Below are positions 1-10,669 of a stretch of DNA of 64,000 bases, one piece after another. Location: positions 620,001 to 684,000 of the forward strand of contig NZ_FOZI01000003.1 of NCBI RefSeq assembly GCF_900114495.1. Direction: 5' to 3'. The position numbers and the translations under genes are program-made. Source of the DNA: Dyella sp. OK004 (lineage in GTDB: Bacteria > Pseudomonadota > Gammaproteobacteria > Xanthomonadales > Rhodanobacteraceae). The notes beneath the pieces were generated by a model. It was not told where the DNA came from. It was given only the letters and a program-made list of their open reading frames with translations, and searched no databases. Every line of letters starts with the position of its first letter. Positions within the stretch are counted from its first letter, which is position 1.

Positions 1-2
1 TC

Positions 3-3000
3 AGCGGCGCGAAGATCACCGGCATCCATCTGCAGCCGCTGCCCGACCTGGGTGCCGGCCAGTCCGCGCCGATCGTTGCGACAGTGGACTTCGAGGATCA
101 GCAAGGCGTCGACGTCAGCGCCGCGCCCGGCTACCTGCACCTGGAGATCGCCGACCTCGGCGGGCTCGCGCTGACTGACAACGCACCGGTACAGATCGAT
201 CCGGCCACCGGCATCCTGCGCTGCATCGGCGCCGGCCCGGCCCTGCTCGTCGCTACCCGCACCGATACCGACGGACACGTCGTGCGCACGGTGCAGGCGA
301 TCAACGTTTATCTCCCCGACGACGGCGCGCTGGCCGGCGGCGAGGACATGAGCGATCCCAACATTCCGAACGCTGCGCCGGACGTCTATCCGGGTTCGCT
401 GACGCTGACTCCGGGCGGCACGCGCCAGCTCAAGGTGACCCTGGCTGACGACAACGGGCAGCCCGTCGACGTCAGCCAGGCCTCGCAGTCGGCGCATACC
501 GGCACGCGCTACTACTCCAGCGACGAGAGCATCGCCACGGTCAGCGCCGATGGCGTGATCACCGCACTGAAGGCGGGTCACGTGGTGATCTCGGTGGTGC
601 ACCTGCAAGAACTGATCGATGCCGGCGGCAGCAGCTCCATGCAGTACATCGGCCAGACCGACGTCGAACTCAACGTGCAGCCGCCTGCGCAGGTGGGTGA
701 TGCGGGCACGCCGGGTACGCCGGCGAGCGTGGTCGTTGCGCACGACACCGGCGGTGCCGTGGCCGATGCCACTGGCGAGACGGTGATGATCGGTGCCGGC
801 GTGCTCAAGAGCGACACGCCGGTGTCGATCAGCCGCGTCAACGTGGCGGACGTCACCGACCGCACCGGCATGGCACCGCCCCTGCCGGACACGCTGGACA
901 CAATGGCAGCTTTCCATCTGGACATCGGCGCGCAGACCACCAATGCCCCGCTGCAGCTGAGCATTCCGCTGCAGACCACGGCCGGCTGGAACGTCGGCGA
1001 CGAAGTGCTGTTCCTGCGCCGCGGCATCATCACTGACGCCATCGGCGTAGTGCACGACGTGTGGTGGGTGGTCGACAACGGCCACATCGGCGCCGACGGT
1101 GCCGCGCATACGGCCTCGCCGCCCTACTCGGGCGTGTCGGCCACCGGCGACTACATCATCGTGCGCAACACCAAGGTGGACGCGCACACCGGCGCGGTCA
1201 CCGTGCAGGGCGCGGGCGTCAACATGTACGCGCTATGGGCCGGTCCGCTGGCCTTCGCCACCGGTGCCGCGATGGGCATGGGCGGCATGCTGGCCGGCGC
1301 GGCGGCGGCCACCGAGATCATCGGCATCCTCGCCACGCAAGCGATGCCGCTGTACGCGGTGAACTGGTCGTTCGACGGCGCCTACAACGACATCGGCGCG
1401 ATCCAGACCAATATCGACTCCAGCGGCAACCTGACGCTCAGCGTGAGCTCCAGCACCGGCAGCGGTGGTGGCGGCACGCAGCCGGGCGGCGGCGGTGGCA
1501 GCAATACCGGCGGGCTGAACGTAGACCGCCAGTTCATTTACCAGTCGGAGCGCAACGCAACCGACGATGCGGTCAGCGTCCCGGCCAGCGGCACCAGCGG
1601 TGTCACGGTGGCGCACGGCTTCGACCTCGGCGCGCGCAACAACCACGACTTGGTAAGCCTCGGCCTGGCCCCCGACCTGATCACCCGCCTGGCTCCCTAT
1701 CTGGGCCTGCAGCGCAACGCGGCGGCGACCTATCTGGCCGCGCATCCGCTGGTGCTGAGTACGCCGGACGAAACGGCCATCGACGATGCCGTGTTTAACG
1801 ATATGGCCAGGCGCCTGCAGCAGGATTTCGACCCGGCCAGCTCCACGCCGTTCCACTCACTGCCGGGCAATACGCAGACGGCGATCATGGACCTGATGTA
1901 CCAGTACCAGAGCCTGCCGAACAAGACACCCAGCTTCTTGGCGGACATCACCAGCGGCAACTGGGATGCCGCGGTGGCCGAACTCAAGAACTTCCACGAC
2001 GCCTACCCGACACGGCGACATCGCGAGCAGGCGCTGATCCAGGCCGACATCGACAGCGGGTTGATCCCGGGCACGATGAGCAACGGCCAGCCCAACCACG
2101 TGGCGACCACGCCGCGCACCCCGGTCACGCCGGGTGTGCTGCAGGTGACCGGCATGCAGATCGCCAACGGCAAGCTGCTGATCCAGATGAGCGGCCTGCG
2201 CGGTCCGGCCGGCGGCCCCACGGCCGGCCTACCGGCGAAAATCCGCCTGTGGCTGTCGCCTGATGATCTGGAGATCGACGCGCAGGGCAATGCCAAGTCC
2301 GACAACTGGAACGGCCAGGCGACACAGCAGCAAGGCATTCGTGCCTGGCTGAGCCTGGGCGACTTCGACATCCTGTCCGACACGCAGACCTTCACCGTCG
2401 ACCTGCCGGCCGGTATCGCGCTGAGCCTGCACGAGGTCACCGCCGAGCGCATGGTGCAGGCGCCTTCCACGCCGGATTCGCCCGGCGCGGCGGCATGGGT
2501 CACCGATGGCGATCCCGCCGCCGCGACCATCAATCCACAAAGCAACTACAGCGCGATCACTACCAGCTCGCAGATCCAGATCATCCGCGACGGCAAAGTG
2601 GTCAATCAGCTGCCATTCCTGGACGACAACGGGCAGCCGACCTTCGTCGGCGGCGGCAAGTCGCACCAGATTGTCTTCAACGGTGACCAGACTTTGATGT
2701 TCGTGTCCGGCAACGCCGGGCAGATCTACATCGTCGATACCTCCGTGATGAAGATCGTGCAGGTCTTCCACCTGCCCGGCTCGCACGACAACCTGTCCAG
2801 CCTCGCCGTCTCCGGCGACTGGATGTACGTGGCCGAAGGTGGCTCGTTTGCGGCCGGCAATGGCAATCACCGTCTGCTGCGCGTCAATATTGACGAGACC
2901 TCGGCCGACTTCCTGAAGACCCAGCAGATCCAGCTGCCCGACGCACTGAGCGGTGCCAACGAAGCGTTCGGCTACGTCGACCTAGCCGTGGTCAATGGCG

Positions 3001-6000
3001 CGCACTCGTACCTGGCTGTGGCGACGGCGAAGTACCCACTGGGTATCATCGCGACCGGACACGGCGTGTCTGGCGACGTCTTCATCATCGACCTGAACTT
3101 GCTCGATAACGACTCGCCCGACCACGGCGCGGCCAAGATCGGTGACGGCGGCCTGCGCGTAGTCAGCTTCGGCACCAACACCGGCAAGGGGCCGCAGTAC
3201 CTGACCGCGGTATCCAGCGTGGTCACCCAGCAGAACGGCGTAGCGGTAATCACTCAGGTGCGCTTCCTGCTGAGTGATTCGTTCGACTACGACGCCGGCC
3301 TGTCCACGCTCAGCATCGATGTGGGGCCGGATGGTGCCATGAGCGCGGTCAATACCGCCAAGGTGTGGATGACCGGCGTACCCGACGGTCAGGCCTCGGT
3401 CTCGCGCTTCAATGACAAGTACCAGCTCAACATCCAGCGCGCGCAGAGTCCTCTGCTGGTCAACTACCAGGGCACCGAGTACGCGATCGTCGCGGACTAC
3501 TACGTGGTCTTCAACGATCCGGGCTATTCGACCGGCGCTATCAACAACAAGCAGGCCGGCGGCAAGATCGGCATCATCAAGGACCCGTTCGGCGCGCATC
3601 CGGAATACCTGGGCGCCACCACGCCGATCATCGACGCCTCGATCAACTCGCTGATGCTCGATCCGACCGGCACGCAGCTGTGGGCGGACGTGCGCAACTG
3701 GCCGATCGGCGACAACAACAGCCCGCCGCCGAACGGCGTGCTGATCTGGAAGCTGCAGGACCTGTTGCAGGCGGCGATAGACAACTCCATCGCCAAGCAG
3801 GGCAACCCGCGGCCGATCCCGGTCGACGAAAAGCGCGGCACGAACGGCAACACGCAGACGGTGACGCCGGTCAAGGTCGACACCGGCTGGCTGTTCGGCA
3901 TGGCCTCGGCCGGCCAGAACGTCACGGTCAACGTGAGCGATACCCTGCGCTACGGCGACGTATCGCGCATCGACCTGCTGGCCCTGATCAAGAAGTACGC
4001 GCCGCAGTACGCCAGCAGCGTCATCAACTTCACCGCCAGCGGCGTGCAAGTGAACGCGGACGACGCCATTCTGGCCAAGGACGCCAACGGCAAACTGATC
4101 AGCGCGGCGACCGATACCGACCAGACCCACTCAGGGGCGGCCGGGGCCACGCTCGCCAACTACCCGGCGGGCCAGTTCGCCACCTCGGGCGTGCTGTTCC
4201 TGCTGCCGACGCTGTCGCAGGCTGACGTCAACCTGCTGCGCAACGGCGGTCACCTCGCCAATCGCACCATCACCCTGCATGTGTCGGGTGTATCGGTGAA
4301 CGGCCAGGCGGCGCCGGGCTTCGACATCGTGATTAAGATCGCCGATTACGACAACTCGAATAACCCGCAGCTGTTCGGTGACCGCCCTGCCAGCAATCCC
4401 GGCTACTCCGATATGAAGCTGTCCGGTCCGGTATCCGTCGGCGCCAAGGGCACGCTCGACGTGTACAAGCTGGAGCAGCGCCTGAAGTACCTGGGCTATC
4501 CGGCTTACGGCGTCTATGGCGATGGCCAGTCCAACACCACGCTGCGCGAGTTCAAGGTCGATGGCGTATGGGATGTGGCGGACTCCTACGCTGCCTTCCT
4601 GTTCGATCACGTGGTGATCTACGGCAGCGCGCCCGGCACTCTCCAGTTGATTCCGCACGACAAGCACGATGCGGCGCACACCATGCCGAACCTGCTGTCG
4701 GCCGCGCAAGCCTTCACTGTGCAGGCCACGGGCCCCATGCTCAACTACTTGAGCGCATGGAACGCCCCGCACTGGGTGAACGTGTGGCGCTCGCTGGGCG
4801 GCGCCAATGACACCGCGCACGGCACTGTCAGCGGCACCAACGGCAGCGTGTGGCTGAAGGACGGCACGGAGTCTGACGTCGAGCACTACGGTACGAGCTG
4901 GGCGCGCGACCTGCTGATGGCCTGGGAGCTGACCGCCTCGGCGCGCAGCGCGATCGGTCTGGGCACGGCCACGCAACTCTCGCTCAACGGCATCAGCGAC
5001 GAGGACTTCATCCTCACCTCCAACGACCACAAGACCCACGACGTCGGCATGGCGCTGGACATCGGTATCGACCCCAGTGCTTCCAGCAACATCAACACTC
5101 ACAACCCCAACCTGGCTGCTCCGCCGGCGGGCCTGACGCCCGACCAGCTCGTCAACTTCTGGGCCGGCAATACCGCTATCGCGGGTGTCACCCTGCCGCC
5201 GGACGACCAGCGCCTCAACAGCGGCCTGCGCATTCTCGAGCAGAACCTGCTGGCGATGCTGATGCTGACCCACCAGGCACAGGGCAACTCGATCTTCAGT
5301 GCGATCCCGGTGGTCAACGCGGTGCCGGGCCAGGGCGGCGCAAGCTCGCTCGACGCCACGCGTGCCGCGCTGTTCGGCAACCTCACGCAATTCATCTACG
5401 TGGGTACCACGTCGGGGAACTACACCGACGATCGCCGCGCGCTCAATTCCGTGGCCGCCGCCCTGGGTGCCGCCGACGCGGCTCGCTATGGACGCTTTGT
5501 GGCGCCGCACGACCGGCACTTCCATATCAACCTGAAGCCGCCGACAGCGATCAAGATCGCGCCGCCGCCCGCGCACCAGGACACCGTCGACGGCACCGCC
5601 CCGGCAGCAGCCGACCCGGCCGCCACCGCCAGCACCCAGCAGTCGGTCAGCGCACTGGCGCCCACCGTGGTCGCGGTGTGGAACGCACTGACCGGCGGCG
5701 TATCCGGCCAGTGGCTGCAGGTCTGGCAGACCGCCACGGCGCAGTTGCAGACCGGTGAAGCCGGCGAGACCGCGGGTGGCGTCACCACGCTCGACGTGGA
5801 TGCCGCCGGGCATGGCTGGTACATCAACGCAAGCAACGACGACTTCCTGCCCACCGCCGATCCGAACGTATGGATCGCGCGTCCCGGCAGCGCGGCCGAA
5901 GGCAAGCTCGACATGCTCACGGTGCTGTTGCACGAGTACGGTCACGCGCTCGGCCTCGATCACAGCGCTGCCTCTAGCGACCTGATGAACGCCGTACTGA

Positions 6001-9000
6001 CCCCGGGCGTGCGCCGCGTGCCGTCCTCGGCCGACGTCGCCGCCCTGCTGGCTATGGTGCGTGCGGCGATGCCGGCGGCATCCGGCACCGGCATGGTCGG
6101 CGGCCAGGCCATCGTGGTGACGAGCGGCACCAACGCCTCGACGCCTGCCACCACCACCGCGCAGGCTCAAGTGGCAGCCAACCCGACACTGGAGCATGGT
6201 GACTTCTCCAGCGTCGCGGGCTGGACCACCAGCGGTGCGGTGAGCATCGCCGACGGCACCGCCGTGCTCGGCGAATCGACCCATCAGCAGGCCCGCCTGA
6301 CCCAGGCCTTCGTGGTCGGTGCCAACGACCGCTTCCTGCGCTTTACCGTGGGCGGTGTGGCCCTGCAGAACCCGGGCGACATGCCCGAGGACGCCTTCGA
6401 AGCCGCGCTGCTGGATGCGGTGACGGGCGCGTCGCTGGGTGGCGCCATCGACCTGAACCGCACCGACGCCATGCTCAATCTGCAAGGCGATGGCAGCGCG
6501 CATCTGGGCCAGGGCGTCAGTTACGTCACGAATACCGACGGCAGCCGCACCTACCTGGTCGACCTGCGCGGCATCGCCGCTGGCACCGCAGTCAATCTGT
6601 CCTTCGACCTGATCGGCTTCGGCCCCGCCGGCAGCCACGTCACTGTCAGCGACGTCGCCCTCATGGGGCTGCCGCAGGCCAACGACGATCTGATCAAGGG
6701 ACAGGAAGACAGCGCCGTCAACGTCAACGTACTCGGCAACGACGCGAACGCGACCGGCGCCACGCCCACCATCGTTACCGGGCCTGCGCACGGCACGCTG
6801 GCGCTCAACGCCGACGGCAGCTTCACCTATACGCCGGACGCGCTGTACTACGGCAACGACAGCTTCACTTACCTGCTCAACAACGGTAAGGCGCAGTCCA
6901 ACGTTGCCACCGTCAATCTCGCTATCGCGCATGTGAACCATGCACCGAACGCGAACAACCTGACGGTGACGCTGCAAGAGGACGGCACCGCCATCGTCGA
7001 CCTGCACCAGCTGACCTCGGATGTGGATGGCGATGCCCTCACCTACCGCATCGTCAACCAGCCACAACACGGCTCGCTGACGCAGAACGCAGACGGCACC
7101 TTCACCTATGTGCCCAGCTCGCTGTTCTACGGCGACGACAACTTCACCTATGTGGCCAACGACGGCACCACCGACTCGCCGACAGCCACCGTCAGCCTGG
7201 TGGTGATCCACGTCAACCACGCGCCGATCGCCGTCAATGCCCAGGTGCACACCCTGGAGGACCAGGCACTTGCCGGCCAGGTCATGAACTACGGCACTGA
7301 CGTGGATGGCGATCCGCTGACCGCCACCCTGGTGAACGGACCGCAGCACGGCACGCTCACCTTCAACGCGGACGGCAGCTTCACCTACACGCCTGGCTCG
7401 CTGTATCGCGGCACCGACAGCTTCAGCTACCAGCTGAGCGACGGTCAGCTGAGTTCGGGCGTCGCCACGGTCACCATCACCATGGATCCGGTGAACCACG
7501 CACCGGTGGCGAACGATGTCGCCACCACGGTGGCCGAGGAAGGCGTGCTGTCGATCGATCCACGCAGCGGTGCCAGCGATATCGACGGCGATGCACTGAA
7601 CACGGTGATAGTCAGCGGCCCGCAGCACGGCACACTGACCCGCCTCGCGGACGGCACCTATCAGTACGCGCCCAACGCGCTTTACCGTGGCGACGACAGC
7701 TTCACCTACAAGGTCAACGACGGCGCGCTGGATTCGAACGTCGCCACCGTGAAGATCTCCGTGACGCCGATCAACCATGCCCCGACCGCAAGCAACGCGA
7801 ATGCAACGCTGCCCGAGGACGGCAATCTCACGCTGGATCCACGCACCGATGCCAACGACGTGGATGGTGATTCGCTGACCGCGATCATCGTCAACGGCCC
7901 GAGCCACGGCACCCTCACCCAGAATGCGGACGGCAGCTTCACCTACGTGCCCAATGCGCTGTACCGGGGCACGGATAGCTTCAGCTACAAGGTCAACGAC
8001 GGTACGACCGACTCCAACATCGCCACCATCATGCTGACCGTCACACCGGTGAACCATGCACCGGTGGCGAAGGACGGCAGCGCGAGCGTGGCGGAGGACG
8101 GCGCGGTGTCGGTCGATCCTCGCGCGAATGCGAGCGATGTGGATGGCGACCCGCTGTCGGTGGTCATCGTCAGCGGTCCGACTCACGGCACGCTGGTGCG
8201 CAATACGGACGGCAGCTACAGCTATACGCCGACCACGTACTACGCCGGCAATGACAGCTTCACCTATAAGGTGAACGACGGCACGGTGGATTCCAACGTC
8301 GCCACCATCGTGCTCACTGTCACACCGGTCGATCACGCACCGGTGGCGGTGAACGACACGGCTGCGACCGACCAGGGTGTGCCGGTGGTCGTCAACGTGC
8401 TCGCCAATGACAGTGACATCGACAACAGCACCGGCGTGAACGCTGGCTCTGGCCGTGCAGCCAACGCGGGCCTGACAGCGCGCGTCATCAGCCAGCCGGC
8501 CAACGGCACGCTCACGATGAACGCGGACGGCACCATCACTTACACGCCAAAGGCAGCGTTCAGTGGCAACGACAGCTTCAGCTATGTCGCCAACGACGGC
8601 CAGCTGGACTCGGCGCTTGCCTCGGTCACCATCACGGTGCGCGCGACCAACCATGTGCCGGTGGCGAATGACGATGTGTTCAATGGCAAGCAGGGCCAGG
8701 CACTGAGCTTCAACCCGCTGACGAACGACACAGACGCCGACGGCGATCCGCTGTCGCTGGTCATCGTGTCCGGCCCGACCCATGGCCAGCTGACGCGCAA
8801 CAGCGACGGCAGCCTGAGCTACACGCCCACCACCAACTGGTATGGCACCGACACCCTCACCTACCAGGCCAGCGACGGTAAATCGCTATCCAACGTGGCG
8901 ACGGTACGTCTGATCATCGCCTCCGCCAACCAGCCTCCGGTGGCCGCTAACGACAGTGCGTCCGTACACAACAACCAGACCGCGGTAATCCGTGTGCTGG

Positions 9001-10589
9001 CCAACGACACGGACCCCGATGGCGATGCACTGACTTCGCGCCTGGTCGGTGGACCGAAGCACGGCACAGTGACGCACAACGCCGATGGCAGCTTCAGCTA
9101 CACGGCGCAGTGTGGCTACATGGGTACCGACACGTTCACCTACGTCGCCAACGACGGCAAGGTGGATTCCAACCTGGCCACGGTGACGATTACTGTGCTT
9201 GGCCCCAACCTGCCGCCGCTGGCATTCGACGATGCGGCGTACGTGAACGAAAACGGGTCGGTGAAGATCAATCCGGTTGCCAACGACTGGGATCCAAACG
9301 GAGACAAGCTCACCGCACACCTCCTGTGCGGACCGAGCCACGGTACCCTGTCGCTCAACGGCGATGGCACCTACACCTATACGCCGGACGCGAACTGGTA
9401 CGGCCTCGATGGCTTCGTCTATGCGGCCAACGACGGCCAGTTTGATTCCAACCCGGCAACGGTGTGGATCCGCGTGGCGCACGTCGATCAGCCACCGGTC
9501 GCCAACAACGACGCCTTCACCGTTCGTGCCGGCCAGCCGACCCGTATCGATGTGCTGGCGAACGACACGGATGAGGATGGCGACGATCTCGATGCCACCG
9601 TCGTCAATGCACCCAAGCACGGCACGCTGACGCTCAACTGCGACGGTAGCTTCAGCTACACCGCGCAGGCTGGCTTCGTAGGCACGGACAGCTTTGTCTA
9701 CGTCGCCGACGACGGTGAACTGAAGTCCGCGCCCGCCACGGTCACCCTCACCGTGCTTGCTCCCAACCATGCACCAGTCGCCAAGAACGACCAGGCCACC
9801 ACCAACGCCGGCACGCCGGTACGCATCAACGTGCTCGGCAATGACACCGACGCGGATGGCGACAAGCTGACGTCCCGCATCGTCTGCAGCCCCTGCCACG
9901 GTGTGCTCAGCCTCAACAGCGACGGCACCTACACCTACACGCCGAACAAGGGCTGGTATGGCACCGACAGCTTCAGCTATCGCGACAGCGATGGTCAGGC
10001 TGATTCGAATGTGGCGATGGTTTGCATCTCGGTCTTGCCGGTCAACCACGCACCGACGGCACGCAACGCCAGCTTCCAGGTGCAGAGGGACGGCAGTGTG
10101 CGCATCGACTTCAGCTGCCTGATCGACGACGTGGATGACGACTGCCTGACGCTGAGCCCGGGCAAGGCTGCACACGGCAGCCTGAGCCGCAACTACGACG
10201 GCACGTACACCTATCGGCCCGCCTATGGCTACACGGGCACCGACGGGTTCGCGTACACCGTCAGTGACGGCAAGCTCAGTGCCACCGCCACCATCAGCCT
10301 CAACGTGATCGCCAATGGCGGTTGCTGGAACGGGCAAAGCGTGATGGTGGCCGCAAGTGCGCAAACCTATGGATGGTCGGCGAGCAGCAGCGGCTATATC
10401 GTGGTCCGGCGCGCCAACACCGACAGCGATACCGCGCAGGCGATCGATTGGCAGGGCGATGCCAGCTCGGCCATCGGCAGCTCGGCGAACGTCGGCGGCG
10501 CCTGGTGGGACGCCCTGGTGGCCGAGCCGCTGCCGACGTCGGATGATCTGGCGGCGCAGAGCGGTCTGGTGGTGAAGCGGCTGAACTGA
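3..10589 (+). CDS. Giant multidomain surface/secreted protein with cadherin-like repeats (5' end off window)
   Basis: The frame is open to the left edge, so the start is missing; the first usable internal start is GTG at 84 and residues are counted from it (3501 aa). In order I see: Big_2-like Ig domains (about 95-200); a pesticin/T4-lysozyme-like muramidase domain (about 478-665) with the E...GVTVAHGFDLG pattern; a beta-propeller-like region (about 820-1250); a LAS/M15-type peptidase signature HDVGMALD (1652-1659) plus HFH (1812-1814); a matrixin-type zinc site HEYGHALGLDH (1950-1960) followed by a LMN Met-turn; a jelly-roll-like segment (about 2030-2195); and 13 cadherin-like repeats (about 2199-3411). 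No RTX nonapeptides are visible. It probably acts outside the cell as an adhesin, wall-degrading or predatory factor. The likely exporter is the TolC/HlyD/M50/SecA-like operon at 13.9-21.4 kb. Domains are assigned by motif only. Confidence 0.9.
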   Translation, partial: SGAKITGIHLQPLPDLGAGQSAPIVATVDFEDQQGVDVSAAPGYLHLEIADLGGLALTDNAPVQIDPATGILRCIGAGPALLVATRTDTDGHVVRTVQAINVYLPDDGALAGGEDMSDPNIPNAAPDVYPGSLTLTPGGTRQLKVTLADDNGQPVDVSQASQSAHTGTRYYSSDESIATVSADGVITALKAGHVVISVVHLQELIDAGGSSSMQYIGQTDVELNVQPPAQVGDAGTPGTPASVVVAHDTGGAVADATGETVMIGAGVLKSDTPVSISRVNVADVTDRTGMAPPLPDTLDTMAAFHLDIGAQTTNAPLQLSIPLQTTAGWNVGDEVLFLRRGIITDAIGVVHDVWWVVDNGHIGADGAAHTASPPYSGVSATGDYIIVRNTKVDAHTGAVTVQGAGVNMYALWAGPLAFATGAAMGMGGMLAGAAAATEIIGILATQAMPLYAVNWSFDGAYNDIGAIQTNIDSSGNLTLSVSSSTGSGGGGTQPGGGGGSNTGGLNVDRQFIYQSERNATDDAVSVPASGTSGVTVAHGFDLGARNNHDLVSLGLAPDLITRLAPYLGLQRNAAATYLAAHPLVLSTPDETAIDDAVFNDMARRLQQDFDPASSTPFHSLPGNTQTAIMDLMYQYQSLPNKTPSFLADITSGNWDAAVAELKNFHDAYPTRRHREQALIQADIDSGLIPGTMSNGQPNHVATTPRTPVTPGVLQVTGMQIANGKLLIQMSGLRGPAGGPTAGLPAKIRLWLSPDDLEIDAQGNAKSDNWNGQATQQQGIRAWLSLGDFDILSDTQTFTVDLPAGIALSLHEVTAERMVQAPSTPDSPGAAAWVTDGDPAAATINPQSNYSAITTSSQIQIIRDGKVVNQLPFLDDNGQPTFVGGGKSHQIVFNGDQTLMFVSGNAGQIYIVDTSVMKIVQVFHLPGSHDNLSSLAVSGDWMYVAEGGSFAAGNGNHRLLRVNIDETSADFLKTQQIQLPDALSGANEAFGYVDLAVVNGAHSYLAVATAKYPLGIIATGHGVSGDVFIIDLNLLDNDSPDHGAAKIGDGGLRVVSFGTNTGKGPQYLTAVSSVVTQQNGVAVITQVRFLLSDSFDYDAGLSTLSIDVGPDGAMSAVNTAKVWMTGVPDGQASVSRFNDKYQLNIQRAQSPLLVNYQGTEYAIVADYYVVFNDPGYSTGAINNKQAGGKIGIIKDPFGAHPEYLGATTPIIDASINSLMLDPTGTQLWADVRNWPIGDNNSPPPNGVLIWKLQDLLQAAIDNSIAKQGNPRPIPVDEKRGTNGNTQTVTPVKVDTGWLFGMASAGQNVTVNVSDTLRYGDVSRIDLLALIKKYAPQYASSVINFTASGVQVNADDAILAKDANGKLISAATDTDQTHSGAAGATLANYPAGQFATSGVLFLLPTLSQADVNLLRNGGHLANRTITLHVSGVSVNGQAAPGFDIVIKIADYDNSNNPQLFGDRPASNPGYSDMKLSGPVSVGAKGTLDVYKLEQRLKYLGYPAYGVYGDGQSNTTLREFKVDGVWDVADSYAAFLFDHVVIYGSAPGTLQLIPHDKHDAAHTMPNLLSAAQAFTVQATGPMLNYLSAWNAPHWVNVWRSLGGANDTAHGTVSGTNGSVWLKDGTESDVEHYGTSWARDLLMAWELTASARSAIGLGTATQLSLNGISDEDFILTSNDHKTHDVGMALDIGIDPSASSNINTHNPNLAAPPAGLTPDQLVNFWAGNTAIAGVTLPPDDQRLNSGLRILEQNLLAMLMLTHQAQGNSIFSAIPVVNAVPGQGGASSLDATRAALFGNLTQFIYVGTTSGNYTDDRRALNSVAAALGAADAARYGRFVAPHDRHFHINLKPPTAIKIAPPPAHQDTVDGTAPAAADPAATASTQQSVSALAPTVVAVWNALTGGVSGQWLQVWQTATAQLQTGEAGETAGGVTTLDVDAAGHGWYINASNDDFLPTADPNVWIARPGSAAEGKLDMLTVLLHEYGHALGLDHSAASSDLMNAVLTPGVRRVPSSADVAALLAMVRAAMPAASGTGMVGGQAIVVTSGTNASTPATTTAQAQVAANPTLEHGDFSSVAGWTTSGAVSIADGTAVLGESTHQQARLTQAFVVGANDRFLRFTVGGVALQNPGDMPEDAFEAALLDAVTGASLGGAIDLNRTDAMLNLQGDGSAHLGQGVSYVTNTDGSRTYLVDLRGIAAGTAVNLSFDLIGFGPAGSHVTVSDVALMGLPQANDDLIKGQEDSAVNVNVLGNDANATGATPTIVTGPAHGTLALNADGSFTYTPDALYYGNDSFTYLLNNGKAQSNVATVNLAIAHVNHAPNANNLTVTLQEDGTAIVDLHQLTSDVDGDALTYRIVNQPQHGSLTQNADGTFTYVPSSLFYGDDNFTYVANDGTTDSPTATVSLVVIHVNHAPIAVNAQVHTLEDQALAGQVMNYGTDVDGDPLTATLVNGPQHGTLTFNADGSFTYTPGSLYRGTDSFSYQLSDGQLSSGVATVTITMDPVNHAPVANDVATTVAEEGVLSIDPRSGASDIDGDALNTVIVSGPQHGTLTRLADGTYQYAPNALYRGDDSFTYKVNDGALDSNVATVKISVTPINHAPTASNANATLPEDGNLTLDPRTDANDVDGDSLTAIIVNGPSHGTLTQNADGSFTYVPNALYRGTDSFSYKVNDGTTDSNIATIMLTVTPVNHAPVAKDGSASVAEDGAVSVDPRANASDVDGDPLSVVIVSGPTHGTLVRNTDGSYSYTPTTYYAGNDSFTYKVNDGTVDSNVATIVLTVTPVDHAPVAVNDTAATDQGVPVVVNVLANDSDIDNSTGVNAGSGRAANAGLTARVISQPANGTLTMNADGTITYTPKAAFSGNDSFSYVANDGQLDSALASVTITVRATNHVPVANDDVFNGKQGQALSFNPLTNDTDADGDPLSLVIVSGPTHGQLTRNSDGSLSYTPTTNWYGTDTLTYQASDGKSLSNVATVRLIIASANQPPVAANDSASVHNNQTAVIRVLANDTDPDGDALTSRLVGGPKHGTVTHNADGSFSYTAQCGYMGTDTFTYVANDGKVDSNLATVTITVLGPNLPPLAFDDAAYVNENGSVKINPVANDWDPNGDKLTAHLLCGPSHGTLSLNGDGTYTYTPDANWYGLDGFVYAANDGQFDSNPATVWIRVAHVDQPPVANNDAFTVRAGQPTRIDVLANDTDEDGDDLDATVVNAPKHGTLTLNCDGSFSYTAQAGFVGTDSFVYVADDGELKSAPATVTLTVLAPNHAPVAKNDQATTNAGTPVRINVLGNDTDADGDKLTSRIVCSPCHGVLSLNSDGTYTYTPNKGWYGTDSFSYRDSDGQADSNVAMVCISVLPVNHAPTARNASFQVQRDGSVRIDFSCLIDDVDDDCLTLSPGKAAHGSLSRNYDGTYTYRPAYGYTGTDGFAYTVSDGKLSATATISLNVIANGGCWNGQSVMVAASAQTYGWSASSSGYIVVRRANTDSDTAQAIDWQGDASSAIGSSANVGGAWWDALVAEPLPTSDDLAAQSGLVVKRLN
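6678..10316 (+). repeat. 13 tandem cadherin-like (~93-aa) protein repeats
   Basis: Thirteen consecutive units of about 276-280 bp encode the pattern NHAPVA.ND...EDG...DVDGD.L...I..GP.HGTL..N.DGSF.YTP...Y.G.DSF.Y...DG..DSN.ATV.ITV. Unit 7 carries a short insertion and unit 13 is degenerate. DVDGD-type segments are typical calcium-binding positions of bacterial cadherin-like domains. The DNA copies have diverged, so this is an old protein-level array rather than a recent expansion. Confidence 0.9.
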
Positions 10590-10593
10590 GCGA

Positions 10594-10628
10594 ACGGCCC
10601 CGGCGATCCACGCGATCGCTGGGGCCGT
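10594..10628 (+). terminator. Hairpin terminator after the giant gene
   Basis: Arms of 15 nt (acggccccggcgatc / gatcgctggggccgt) pair with a single G-T pair around a 5-nt loop, five bases after the TGA stop. The following T-run is weak, so termination may be partial. Confidence 0.55.
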
Positions 10629-10669
10629 CTGTCCATGCGGATCCACACCACACCTGCAACGAGTCTCGA

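Noticed and set aside
4131-8783. 1550-codon open frame on the - strand opposite the giant gene
   Set aside because: It is a mirror frame caused by high GC and repeat codon bias; its Arg/Val/His-rich translation has no domain, and the + strand frame holds clear motifs.
6678-10316. Regular ~280-bp periodicity considered as CRISPR or satellite DNA
   Set aside because: Units are in frame, diverged at DNA level and encode cadherin-like domains; there are no short identical repeats with spacers.
3-10589. RTX toxin
   Set aside because: No GGxGxDxUx nonapeptide repeats and no ABC exporter nearby, despite calcium-type DVDGD repeats.
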